In this document: positions 1 to 8,199 of the stretch, piece by piece
How positions within the stretch are numbered: position 1 is the first letter of the stretch
Layout: each line of letters opens with the position of its first letter
Assembly: GCA_964469265.1 (NCBI GenBank)
Contig: CAYXYF010000008.1
Location: forward strand, 1 to 64,000
DNA from: JAEYZS01 sp964469265
Lineage (GTDB): Bacteria; Bdellovibrionota; Bdellovibrionia; Bdellovibrionales; JAEYZS01
Direction of reading: 5' to 3'
Length of the DNA stretch: 64,000 bases
Translations under genes and position numbers: made by a program
Notes under the pieces: generated by a model
What the model was told of the DNA's origin: nothing
The model's database searches: none
Seen by the model: the letters and a program-made list of their open reading frames with translations, nothing else

Positions 1-283
1 TAAAAATTTTCTGCCTAAAAATAGAACATGTTTAAATTCGGTTTTCAAAATTCGCAATGATTATAAGGCTTAGTAAATTGCAAAAAAATCTAGCGGTAGT
101 GGTGCTTAATTTTCAAACCTGCTTTTTAATTGTCTTTTATAAAACCCTATTGCAAATTCGTTCATTCGTGATTTGATTGATTTCGACGATTCTAGAGGGG
201 TTTAGATGATCGTTATTTGTAATCAATCATTAAATCTTACAAATCTATAAACAATTTAACTTTCAACGAGTGAAGGTAGCGAA
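1..283. other. nrdB upstream region
   Basis: AT-rich leader with no convincing gene. I looked for paired NrdR-type boxes and for a clean -35/-10 pair upstream of nrdB and saw neither. The only clear signal is the AAGG ribosome binding site at about 272-275, seven bases ahead of the nrdB start codon. A gene to the left may end before this window. Confidence 0.5.
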
Positions 284-1258
284 ATGAATTTACAAAAAGA
301 GTTCCTGTTAGAAGAAAACAAAAGCCGCTTTGTCTTATTCCCAATTAAACACAAGGAAGTTTGGGAAATGTATAAGAAGGCAGAAGCGTCTTTTTGGACA
401 GCAGAAGAAATTGACCTTAGTCACGACAACGTTGACTGGGAAAAACTAAGCGATAACGAGCGCCATTTTATTTCTCATGTGTTGGCGTTCTTTGCAGCAA
501 GTGATGGGATCGTAAACGAAAACCTTGCGGTGAGATTTTCAAATGAAGTTCAAATTCCAGAGGCCAGATGTTTCTACGGTTTCCAAATCGCAATGGAAAA
601 CATACACTCGGAAACATACTCACTTCTAATTGATCAATACATAAAAGATCCTGTGATGAAAGATAAACTCTTTAACGCAATCGACACCGTACCTGCGGTA
701 AAAAAGAAAGCAGACTGGGCGTTAAAGTGGATCAATAACACAGACTCTTTTGCTGAAAGACTGGTGGCGTTTGCGGCGGTTGAAGGAATTTTCTTCTCTG
801 GAAGTTTCTGCTCTATCTTTTGGTTAAAGAAAAGAGGCTTAATGCCAGGTTTGACTTTCTCAAACGAACTTATATCAAGAGATGAGGGGCTTCACTGTGA
901 CTTTGCTTGTCTGCTTTACCGTATGCTCAAAAACAAACTTTCAGAGCAAACGATCCACGATATTATTAGTGATGCAGTAAAAATTGAAAAAGAATTCATC
1001 TGCGATGCTTTGCCAGTAAATCTCATCGGCATGAACTCTGATATGATGTCTCAATATATTGAGTTCGTAGCGGATCGTCTCTTGGTCGAATTGGGCTACA
1101 GTAAAATTTATAACACCAAAAACCCATTTGATTGGATGGAGTTAATTTCCCTCCAAGGAAAAACCAATTTCTTTGAGAAAAGAGTTGGCGAATACCAAAA
1201 GGCGGGCGTCATGAACGATAAGGCAGACCAAGTATTTACACTAGAGGCGGAGTTTTAA
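284..1258 (+). CDS. nrdB: Ribonucleoside-diphosphate reductase, small subunit (class I, eukaryote-type)
   Basis: Radical-generating beta subunit that reduces ribonucleotides to deoxyribonucleotides with NrdA in the cytoplasm. The 324 residues form a ferritin-like fold. Metal-ligand motifs are visible: the Glu of FWTAEEIDL, the segment EARCFYGFQIAMENIHSE (two Glu, one His and the likely radical Tyr in CFYG), and the final Glu/His of ISRDEGLHCDFA. The C-terminus FTLEAEF is the tail that docks on the large subunit. Many blocks read almost like vertebrate R2 (FFAASDGIVNENL, FSNELISRDEGLHCDFA), so it belongs to the eukaryote-like branch rather than the E. coli NrdB type. nrdA starts one base after the stop, so the pair is translationally coupled. 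Confidence 0.95.
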   Translation: MNLQKEFLLEENKSRFVLFPIKHKEVWEMYKKAEASFWTAEEIDLSHDNVDWEKLSDNERHFISHVLAFFAASDGIVNENLAVRFSNEVQIPEARCFYGFQIAMENIHSETYSLLIDQYIKDPVMKDKLFNAIDTVPAVKKKADWALKWINNTDSFAERLVAFAAVEGIFFSGSFCSIFWLKKRGLMPGLTFSNELISRDEGLHCDFACLLYRMLKNKLSEQTIHDIISDAVKIEKEFICDALPVNLIGMNSDMMSQYIEFVADRLLVELGYSKIYNTKNPFDWMELISLQGKTNFFEKRVGEYQKAGVMNDKADQVFTLEAEF

Positions 1259-1259
1259 G

Positions 1260-3740
1260 ATGATAGTAATTAAAAGAGACGGAAGAAAAGAAGCAGTTAA
1301 GTTTGACAAGATTACGTCGCGAATTAAAAAACTTTGTTATGGTTTGGATGCAAACTTTGTTGACGCCACTGAAGTTGCGATGAAGGTCGTCAACGGAGTT
1401 TACGACGGGGTAACCACGGTTGAGCTAGATAATCTTGCAGCAGAGACCTCAGCTTATCTAACAACAAAACACCCTGACTATGCGATCTTGGCGGCAAGAG
1501 TTGCGGTTTCTAACCTTCATAAAAATACAAAGAAGACCTTTTCTCAAGTCATTGAGGATCTTTATAACTATATCGATCCTAAAAATGGAGATAAGGCGCC
1601 GCTTATTTCGGATGAAGTATATAAGATCGTAATGGATAATGCAGAGAAGTTAGACTCTGCGATTATCTACGACAGAGATTTTGATTATGATTATTTTGGT
1701 TTTAAAACTTTAGAAAGAGCATACCTTCTAAAATTAAACGGTAAGGTTGCAGAGCGCCCTCAACATATGTTGATGAGAGTGTCCGTCGGTATTCATGGAG
1801 CTGACATTGAGGCTGCAATTGAAACATATAACCTGCTTTCTCAAAAGTGGTTCACTCACGCGACTCCGACTTTATTTAATGCGGGAACTCCGAAGGCTCA
1901 AATGTCTTCTTGCTTCCTCTTAACAATGAAGGAAGACTCCATCGGTGGAATTTACGATACAATTAAAAACTGCGCTGTGATTTCTCAGTCTGCAGGCGGT
2001 ATCGGTCTTGCGATTCACAATATAAGAGCGCAAGGTAGTTATATTAAGGGAACAAACGGAACATCAAATGGTATTGTTCCGATGCTTAAAGTATTTAACG
2101 ATACTGCAAGATATGTTGATCAGGGTGGCGGTAAACGTAAGGGCGCCTTTGCAATTTACCTTGAGCCTTGGCACGCAGATGTCTTTGAATTCTTAGATTT
2201 AAAAAAGAACCATGGTAAAGAAGAATCTCGAGCAAGAGATTTATTCTTTGCGCTTTGGACGCCAGATTTATTTATGAAGAGAGTCGAAGAGAACGGGACA
2301 TGGTCGTTGTTCTGCCCGAATGAAGCTCCTGGATTATCTGATTGTTGGGGCGCCGAGTTTGAAGCTCTATACACTCGTTATGAAAAAGAAGGCCGCGCGC
2401 GAAAAACAATTAAAGCTCAAGAGCTTTGGTTTAAAATTTTAGAATCACAAACAGAGACTGGAACCCCTTATATGCTTTATAAGGATGCAGCAAACAGCAA
2501 ATCAAACCAACAAAACCTTGGTACAATTAAATCATCAAACCTTTGTACCGAGATCATGGAGTATACTGCTCCCGATGAAATTGCTGTTTGTAATTTAGCA
2601 TCTTTAGCTCTTCCGAAATTTGTAAAAGACGGCGAGTTTGATCACCAAAAGCTTTTTGAAGTAACACGAGTTGCAACAAAGAACCTAAATAAGATCATTG
2701 ATCTAAACTACTATCCTGTTGAGGAGGCAAGGCGTTCGAACTTGCGACATAGACCAATTGGTCTTGGCGTGCAAGGTCTTGCGGATACGTTTATCTTACT
2801 AAGACTTGCTTTTGATTCTGAAGAGGCCGCAAAGCTCAACTCAGAAATCTTTGAAACAATTTATTTTGCAGCATTAAGCGCTTCAAATGAGATTGCTCAA
2901 AAGCTTGGGCCTTATGAAACATATGAAGGCTCGCCAGTTTCAAAAGGAATTTTACAGCCTGACATGTGGAATGTGACTCCGTCAGAGCGTTGGGATTGGA
3001 AGAAGCTTCGTGCAAAGATTAAAGAGCATGGCGTGAGAAACTCACTTCTAGTAGCTCCGATGCCAACAGCATCGACTTCTCAAATTCTTGGAAACAACGA
3101 ATGCTTCGAGCCCTACACTTCTAACATCTACACAAGAAGAGTTCTTGCGGGTGAGTTTGCCGTTGTAAATAAACATTTAATGAGAGATTTAATCGAACTT
3201 GGTATTTGGAATCCTACTTTAAAAAATAAAATCATTAGTCACAATGGTTCGGTTCAGCGTATTTCTGAAATTCCAGATGAGTTAAAAGCTATTTACAAAA
3301 CGGCTTGGGAAATCAAACAAAAAGTTATTTTAGATATGGCGGCTGATCGCGGTGCATACATTGATCAAAGCCAAAGCTTAAACGTGTTTATGGAGCAACC
3401 AACTTTTGCAAAGCTAACCTCAATGCACTTTCACGCATGGAAGAGAGGTCTAAAGACAGGTATGTATTACCTCCGATCAAGACCAGCCGCTGATGCAATT
3501 AAGTTCACGGTCGATCAAGAGGCAAAACCTGCCGACGTTGCGATGACGCCAGCTCCAGCTATGGAGGCACTAGCAGCAAAGGCACAACAGGCCGCTACGT
3601 TTAAAGATGAACCGCCACTTTCACCGCGCGAGCAAAACCTTTTAGAGCGGAGAGCATCTATGACTGAGGCTGAGTTTCTAGCGGCACAACAAGCTTGTTC
3701 TCTTGAAAATCCTGAGTCCTGTGATATGTGTGGATCCTAA
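1260..3740 (+). CDS. nrdA: Ribonucleoside-diphosphate reductase, large subunit (class I, eukaryote-type)
   Basis: Catalytic alpha subunit of aerobic ribonucleotide reductase, 826 residues. An N-terminal ATP-cone (about residues 1-90, starting MIVIKRDGRKE) indicates allosteric activity control. The barrel carries the active-site blocks MSSCFLL, SSNLCTEI and AVCNLASLAL, the radical-path tyrosine pair in TGMYYLRSRPAA, and a C-terminal redox cysteine pair in SCDMCGS. The order and wording of these blocks follow the eukaryotic R1 type. A stretch of about 55 residues near the C-terminus (after RPAADAIKFTV, rich in Ala/Glu) is low-complexity linker. The next gene starts inside the stop codon (TAATG). 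Confidence 0.95.
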   Translation: MIVIKRDGRKEAVKFDKITSRIKKLCYGLDANFVDATEVAMKVVNGVYDGVTTVELDNLAAETSAYLTTKHPDYAILAARVAVSNLHKNTKKTFSQVIEDLYNYIDPKNGDKAPLISDEVYKIVMDNAEKLDSAIIYDRDFDYDYFGFKTLERAYLLKLNGKVAERPQHMLMRVSVGIHGADIEAAIETYNLLSQKWFTHATPTLFNAGTPKAQMSSCFLLTMKEDSIGGIYDTIKNCAVISQSAGGIGLAIHNIRAQGSYIKGTNGTSNGIVPMLKVFNDTARYVDQGGGKRKGAFAIYLEPWHADVFEFLDLKKNHGKEESRARDLFFALWTPDLFMKRVEENGTWSLFCPNEAPGLSDCWGAEFEALYTRYEKEGRARKTIKAQELWFKILESQTETGTPYMLYKDAANSKSNQQNLGTIKSSNLCTEIMEYTAPDEIAVCNLASLALPKFVKDGEFDHQKLFEVTRVATKNLNKIIDLNYYPVEEARRSNLRHRPIGLGVQGLADTFILLRLAFDSEEAAKLNSEIFETIYFAALSASNEIAQKLGPYETYEGSPVSKGILQPDMWNVTPSERWDWKKLRAKIKEHGVRNSLLVAPMPTASTSQILGNNECFEPYTSNIYTRRVLAGEFAVVNKHLMRDLIELGIWNPTLKNKIISHNGSVQRISEIPDELKAIYKTAWEIKQKVILDMAADRGAYIDQSQSLNVFMEQPTFAKLTSMHFHAWKRGLKTGMYYLRSRPAADAIKFTVDQEAKPADVAMTPAPAMEALAAKAQQAATFKDEPPLSPREQNLLERRASMTEAEFLAAQQACSLENPESCDMCGS

Positions 3741-4621
3741 TGAATCGATTCCACTTTCGGATACCAGCGCGATGGACGAGATGCATTTTGGTTTTAGGAG
3801 CAAGCTTATTGTTTGCTCCTAATTCAAATGCCTCGATTCCATTCTACGGCGGAATCTCTCAGTCCATGGGGGGCGCTGGTCGCGCGGCAGTTAATGCAAG
3901 TGAGGTCGGTTTGCTCAACCCCGCCTCGTTTGCATTTGTAAGAGGATACAATTTAGCTTCGACCTATCGGGATTTCGGAACAGTTGAGGGCGGATCCACT
4001 AGAAACGTTTTGTTTCATGCTTCTGAAAATCAAGCGGGAGCAATGTTTCCTCTAGCAGTAACTTACCTTAAAACTCGAGATATCAACGCTGCGGCTTATG
4101 GCGTGCGAGAAGAGTATCACCTAAGCAGTGCTCAAATGGTTTTGAAAAACTTAGCCTTCGGAATCGATGGAGCCAGATATTCTTTTGAACCTGAAAACGG
4201 CGCAAAAGATAGCGAGTGGGATGTTCGCTTAGGGCTTCTGTATGTTCCTCACAAAGACTGGGGAGTGGGATTGGTCTTTACGAATCTTCTTTCTACCGAC
4301 TTACCTTTCTTAAAACGTGGAGTAGAACTGGGTTTAAACTATCTTGTTAAAGATTTTTTCCGTTTCAGTTTAGATTACACTCACCAAATTGAAGACAACC
4401 CGACTGATGACGGAGCCGTGATGCTTGGAATAGAACACACCTTTGCAAGTCAAATTCCTCTGCGAATCGGGTTCCGTGTTGATGGTCCAAGTAATGAAAA
4501 TTATTGGACTTTAGGGCTTGGATGGAATGGTCCCCGCCTCGGTTTAGGCTATACCTATGAAAAAAGTGTGTCTGAGGCTCAAGAATACGGTCATTCAGTT
4601 GACCTGCGTATCTACTTTTGA
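3740..4621 (+). CDS. Secreted beta-barrel-like protein (PorV/UPF0164-like), function unknown
   Basis: Predicted outer-membrane protein of 293 residues. The ATG at 3740 overlaps the nrdA stop (TAATG); an upstream GTG at 3728 would add four residues inside nrdA and is less likely. A signal peptide of about 35 residues ends near PNSNA. The mature start, IPFYGGISQSMGGAGRAAVN followed by NPAS, resembles the N-terminus of PorV/FadL-like barrels, and the rest alternates polar and apolar residues, ending in an aromatic (LRIYF) as outer-membrane barrels often do. No enzyme motif seen. Coupling to nrdA is positional only; a functional link is not evident. Confidence 0.7.
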   Translation: MNRFHFRIPARWTRCILVLGASLLFAPNSNASIPFYGGISQSMGGAGRAAVNASEVGLLNPASFAFVRGYNLASTYRDFGTVEGGSTRNVLFHASENQAGAMFPLAVTYLKTRDINAAAYGVREEYHLSSAQMVLKNLAFGIDGARYSFEPENGAKDSEWDVRLGLLYVPHKDWGVGLVFTNLLSTDLPFLKRGVELGLNYLVKDFFRFSLDYTHQIEDNPTDDGAVMLGIEHTFASQIPLRIGFRVDGPSNENYWTLGLGWNGPRLGLGYTYEKSVSEAQEYGHSVDLRIYF

Positions 4622-4636
4622 TAGATCTTCATAATC

Positions 4637-4691
4637 TTTTCGATCATCTTTGCATTGCGGCACTGAGCGGTGTTTTTGATCAGATCGAAAA
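4637..4691 (+). promoter_or_regulatory. Inverted repeat in the leader of the small basic protein gene
   Basis: Arms TTTTCGATC (4637-4645) and GATCGAAAA (4683-4691) are perfectly complementary over 9 bp and enclose 37 bases that can form a smaller GC-rich hairpin (around GGCACTGAGCGGTG). It lies between the barrel-protein stop and the 42-residue gene start. It could be a structured 5' leader or a transcription attenuator. No T-run follows the right arm, so it is not a classical terminator. Confidence 0.4.
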
Positions 4692-4714
4692 TCTTAAACA
4701 GAAGGACGTTTAAA

Positions 4715-4843
4715 ATGGCATCTAAAACTAAAAAACTTGAGTTGATCAGAAAAAGACGTAACACAAAGATGGGTCAAAAAAGAAAAGCAAAAAACCGTAA
4801 CCACGGTACAACTAAAACTGCTGAAGAACTTTTCCAAGACTAA
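4715..4843 (+). CDS. Small basic protein (42 aa), unknown
   Basis: A 42-residue protein beginning MASKTKKLELIRKRRNTKMG. Fourteen of the 42 residues are Lys or Arg and four are acidic, concentrated at the C-terminal end (TAEELFQD). A good ribosome binding site (AAGGA, 4702-4706) sits eight bases before the ATG, which together with the natural composition argues for a real gene despite its size. The basic N-terminus suggests RNA, ribosome or DNA binding, but no family is recognised. Its stop codon overlaps the convergent tonB stop by four bases. Confidence 0.7.
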   Translation: MASKTKKLELIRKRRNTKMGQKRKAKNRNHGTTKTAEELFQD

Positions 4844-5652
4844 TTCGTTCGACGTAATTTAGCGGGAGCCTCTTTTGGGTTCCCCGTGAGTTGAAATCTC
4901 ACAGGTCTTTCATAAACACCCTCGCGCCCAGTGGGTTTAAATTTCCAATATTTAATTGTACTAACCGCAGCGGCATCAAGCGCAGAGTAACCAGCACTCT
5001 GAACGACTTTTATATCTATCACGCTACCTTCTGCAGAAACTGTATAATGGACAATGCAAGTTCCTTCCATTCTCCTCAGCCTTGCCATATGTGGGTAGGT
5101 GATGGGGCGGTTGCTTCCGTAAGGTATTAAGACAGTATCGGACTGAACGCCTGTCGGAGTTCCGAAGGGTTGATCAGAAACCCCCTGTCCCGAAGGTGGT
5201 TGNNNNNNNNNNNNNNNNNNNNNNNNNNNNNNNNNNNNNNNNNNNNNNNNNNNNNNNNNNNNNNNNNNNNNNNNNNNNNNNNNNNNNNNNNNNNNNNNNN
5301 NNGCAACTGGCATTGTACCCTGGTCGTCTGCGATAGGCTCATCCACAACTTCTTTTGGTGGTAATGTTTTTGGTGGTGACTCAGGCGTTGGAGCAGGTTT
5401 CGGTTTCGCTTTGGCGATGGGCACTGGTGGTGGCGTCGGTGGCGTAGGTTCTTTGGATTCAATCACATCAACTTCTGTCGTTTCAAGCTGATGTCCTTTG
5501 CTAAAATCCATTTCATAGGAAGTCACTTGGCCTTCGGGAAGAGCATAGTCAAGTGCCATGCTTCCTAAATAATAAAAGACTGCACCATGAAGTGCAACAG
5601 AGACAGTCAATGCAAGCACTCTTGCTTTGGACATTTTTTTTCTTTCGCCCAT
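4840..5652 (-). CDS. tonB: TonB-like energy transducer (interrupted by an assembly gap)
   Basis: Couples inner-membrane proton motive force to outer-membrane receptors, here probably the BtuB-like receptor encoded upstream. One membrane helix near the N-terminus (ALTVSVALHGAVFYYLGSMAL) is followed by a Pro/Lys/Glu-rich periplasmic spanner (PTPPTPPPVPIAKAKPKPAP). The C-terminal TonB domain has the typical YPHMARLRRMEGTCIVHYTV and AAVSTIKYWKFKP blocks. A 100-N scaffold gap falls in the Pro-rich linker, so linker length is unknown. Start is ambiguous: ATG at 5652 is used, and ATG at 5634 (MSKARV) is also possible. No exbB/exbD in the window. Confidence 0.85.
   Translation of the reverse strand: MGERKKMSKARVLALTVSVALHGAVFYYLGSMALDYALPEGQVTSYEMDFSKGHQLETTEVDVIESKEPTPPTPPPVPIAKAKPKPAPTPESPPKTLPPKEVVDEPIADDQGTMPVXXXXXXXXXXXXXXXXXXXXXXXXXXXXXXXXXXQPPSGQGVSDQPFGTPTGVQSDTVLIPYGSNRPITYPHMARLRRMEGTCIVHYTVSAEGSVIDIKVVQSAGYSALDAAAVSTIKYWKFKPTGREGVYERPVRFQLTGNPKEAPAKLRRTN
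5203..5302. other. Assembly gap (100 N) inside tonB
   Basis: Exactly 100 unknown bases, the usual placeholder for a gap of unknown length. It falls in the low-complexity linker of tonB, where repeats commonly break short-read assemblies. The reading frame happens to continue across the placeholder, but this says nothing about true length. Confidence 0.95.
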
Positions 5653-5666
5653 TCTCACCCACAAGT

Positions 5667-6365
5667 TTATAATTCAGAAAAAGATACTAGCTTTTTTTTG
5701 GAATCAATAATTTCGATTTTCACCTTAAATACGTCCTGTAATTTTATATCACCCAATACGGATTCGGTCGAGCCTTTGAGAAATATAGATTGGTTGTGCA
5801 AGACCCAAGTCTGAGTCTGTAGACTGTCGTCAGTAAAACTAAGCGCCCAATTTAAATCATGATTGGAAATAAAAAACTTTCGACCTAACTTTGATTGCGC
5901 AATAATTACCTTTTTTAACTTAAGTGAGTAATTCCAATCAAGATGACTTAAGGGCTCATCCATAATCGCCAAGGGAGCTTTGTTTAAAAGAACGGCGCAG
6001 ACGAGTACACGCTGGCGCTCTCCTGAAGATAGCCTCTCAAAGGGAACAGAAAGAAGTTTTTTGGCGTCCATATACTCAAGAAGATTTTTGGTATCCCATT
6101 TTGAATTTTTGGTTTGGTAAAGATCAAGTAAATCATTTCCAGTAATGCCGTCCTGAATTTTAGGATCAGTTGTTAAAAAGATCACATCAGAGTCTGATAT
6201 AATTTCTCCGTCTAGAGGCTCAATAATTTCACTGAGAGTTTTTAAAAGAGTAGTTTTACCACTTCCGTTCGGTCCAAGAAGAAAGGTAATCCCACCAGTA
6301 AGTGTGCCATTAAGATTTTTTAAAATCGGAAATTCAAATCCCACATCAAGGTTTGTAAACTTCAT
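5667..6365 (-). CDS. btuD: ABC transporter ATP-binding protein, cobalamin/iron-chelate type
   Basis: ATPase that powers import through the neighbouring BtuC-like permease. The 232 residues contain Walker A (GPNGSGKTT, about residues 33-41), the ABC signature LSSGERQRV, Walker B with catalytic Glu (LAIMDEP) and the switch His (SNHDLN). The start overlaps the permease stop by four bases (ATGA), so the two are translationally coupled. Length and arrangement suit BtuD/FecE-like proteins. Specificity is assigned from the BtuF- and BtuB-like neighbours, not from this protein. Confidence 0.88.
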   Translation of the reverse strand: MKFTNLDVGFEFPILKNLNGTLTGGITFLLGPNGSGKTTLLKTLSEIIEPLDGEIISDSDVIFLTTDPKIQDGITGNDLLDLYQTKNSKWDTKNLLEYMDAKKLLSVPFERLSSGERQRVLVCAVLLNKAPLAIMDEPLSHLDWNYSLKLKKVIIAQSKLGRKFFISNHDLNWALSFTDDSLQTQTWVLHNQSIFLKGSTESVLGDIKLQDVFKVKIEIIDSKKKLVSFSEL

Positions 6366-7357
6366 AGGACCTCGCTGCGTTTTCGTGAGGTTGAAAACCT
6401 TTTAGTTAAAAACCAAATTAAGAGTGGCGCACCTAGAAGCGCCATAAGGCTCCCAGCGGGAATTTCTATATCTGTACTCATCATGCGCGATGAGATATCC
6501 GCTGTTAAAAATAAAACTGACCCAATAAGTGGAGACAAAACTAAAGTTTTCGTGTGACGTCTTGTTTTTAATATTAAGTATGAGATATGAGGCGCAACCA
6601 ATCCCACAAATCCTACTAGCCCCGCAATAGAAACGCTCATTGCTGTCAGAAGACAAACCAATACAATAAATAACAGGCGATATTTTTGAGTATTTGTTCC
6701 AAGGTTTATTGCAGTTTCTTCGCCCAATAAGAAACGATCAAGATGTATGTGTTTAATTAGTCCAATAGCAAAACATGCTACAAACAAGATTGATAAAAAG
6801 CCCCACCAGTGATCTCTAGGAGATCCCACTTGCCCCATCATCCAAAAGATCGCAAGTTGCATTTTTGATGGTTCAAGTAGAGAGATTATAAGAGTCACAA
6901 AGGCTCCGCAAAAGAGTGAAATCATAACACCAATTAAAATTATGGAATCAGACTTCCAGAGCCTGCTGCGAGTTGAGAAACCTAAAACAAATAACGTTAC
7001 TAGAATACAACCAATGACAGATCCTAAAGGAAGAGAGAGCCAAACGGGTTCAATGCCAAACAAAAGAGCTGCAACGGCACCAAGGGTTGCGCCGCCGCTT
7101 AAGCCGAGAGTATAGGGTTCAGACAGTGGGTTATCCAATAGAGTTTGTAGAATGACCCCTGAGTAGCCCAAAGAAAGCCCGATAAATACTAAGGCCATCG
7201 TTCGTGGAAACCGAAGATCACTAAGAATGTAGTTAATTGTCGAGTCTGAATCTGTTCCCAAAAATGAGAAAAGCTCATGGAATGAAACTTCTCCTGCTCC
7301 AGTGGCAAGAGAGAGAAAAATTAAAATGATATTTAAAATAACAAAGGCGATGGTCAT
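6362..7357 (-). CDS. btuC: FecCD/BtuC-family permease, vitamin B12 or iron-chelate import
   Basis: Inner-membrane permease of 331 residues with about ten hydrophobic helices, matching the length of BtuC. Family blocks seen: LRFPRTMALVFIGLSLGYSGVILQTLLDNPLSEPYTLGLSGGA near residues 47-92, and the cytoplasmic GLVGFVGLVAPHISYLIL loop, the site that contacts the ATPase. Overlaps both the upstream binding-protein gene and the downstream ATPase gene by four bases. Substrate could also be heme or a siderophore; B12 is favoured from the binding protein. Confidence 0.9.
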   Translation of the reverse strand: MTIAFVILNIILIFLSLATGAGEVSFHELFSFLGTDSDSTINYILSDLRFPRTMALVFIGLSLGYSGVILQTLLDNPLSEPYTLGLSGGATLGAVAALLFGIEPVWLSLPLGSVIGCILVTLFVLGFSTRSRLWKSDSIILIGVMISLFCGAFVTLIISLLEPSKMQLAIFWMMGQVGSPRDHWWGFLSILFVACFAIGLIKHIHLDRFLLGEETAINLGTNTQKYRLLFIVLVCLLTAMSVSIAGLVGFVGLVAPHISYLILKTRRHTKTLVLSPLIGSVLFLTADISSRMMSTDIEIPAGSLMALLGAPLLIWFLTKRFSTSRKRSEVL

Positions 7358-8199
7358 TGATTTCTCATTTGTGCGCAGACTTCCATGATCGCCGAAGGCA
7401 ATCTTGTTGAAAGACGGCTCACCGAATCCGATTTTGCTTTCACAATAAGGGCATTTTTCGTAATCGGGTTTTTAACCCAATACTCTCGAATGCTTTCAAA
7501 ATCATTGAACTGCTTAGGGTGCCCCGTAATTATAATGGCGCTTGGCTTTCTATTAAGAATAGCTTCCATTTGGACTTTCTTATAACCAGTTACATTTGAA
7601 AAAACATTTGTTAAGCCACACTTTAAAAATGCCTCAGAAATAAATGTATCCTTGCCAGCGATAAAAATTGGGTTGTGGTCGACTTGGATCATAGTGCGCT
7701 TATTTAGCTTCGGCATGGATTCAACCAAGGACCATTGTTTATTCCAGTCATTGAGTAGGGCTGCGGCTTTTTTTTCGACATCAAAGAGCTTTGCAACGGA
7801 TGCTACTGTATTTTTAAAGTCCGTTAGTGTTCTTGAATCATAGAGAATATAATTCACCTTTGCGCGCTTAAGGGATTCTTCAATCGTGGGATCACCCTCT
7901 TTAAAAACTAAAACATGAGTCGGTCGTAGACGAAGTATTTTTTCAATAGATGGCTTTATATAAGAGCCCACAGTGGGAATTTTTTTAGCTTGGACTGGAT
8001 AGTTTGAAAAGCTTGAAGTACCAACAATTTTTTCTTCTAAACCGAGATCAAAAAGAATTTCTGTCAAAGCTGGATTTAAACTAACAATCCGAACATCGCT
8101 AGCATCGGCATGAAAAGAAAGGACCGTAACAACGAAAAAAACCTTAAAAAGATTTTTCCATAAAAACGAAATACTGTTGTTTGGGTTCAGGGTAGCCAT
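7354..8199 (-). CDS. btuF: Periplasmic cobalamin-binding protein, BtuF-like
   Basis: Class III solute-binding protein, 281 residues, delivering substrate to BtuCD. After an N-terminal hydrophobic signal (FKVFFVVTVLSFHADA) the mature protein begins DVRIVSLNPALTEILFDLG, then VGTSSFSNYPVQAKKIPTVGSY, IAGKDTFISEAFLKCGLTNVF, AIIITGHP and RLSTRLPSAIMEVCAQM. These line up block by block with E. coli BtuF as I recall it, including the spaced Cys residues. The first 56 bases overlap the end of the receptor gene; the ATG at 8199 was kept because no better in-frame start precedes the signal peptide. Confidence 0.82.
   Translation of the reverse strand: MATLNPNNSISFLWKNLFKVFFVVTVLSFHADASDVRIVSLNPALTEILFDLGLEEKIVGTSSFSNYPVQAKKIPTVGSYIKPSIEKILRLRPTHVLVFKEGDPTIEESLKRAKVNYILYDSRTLTDFKNTVASVAKLFDVEKKAAALLNDWNKQWSLVESMPKLNKRTMIQVDHNPIFIAGKDTFISEAFLKCGLTNVFSNVTGYKKVQMEAILNRKPSAIIITGHPKQFNDFESIREYWVKNPITKNALIVKAKSDSVSRLSTRLPSAIMEVCAQMRNQ

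Noticed and set aside
1050..1063. 14-bp perfect palindrome CTCAATATATTGAG inside nrdB
   Set aside because: Explained by the codons of a conserved protein block (MSQYIEF); no sign of regulatory use.
5203..5302. Intact tonB frame across the N run
   Set aside because: The 100-N placeholder has arbitrary length, so the continuous frame is not evidence of an intact gene.
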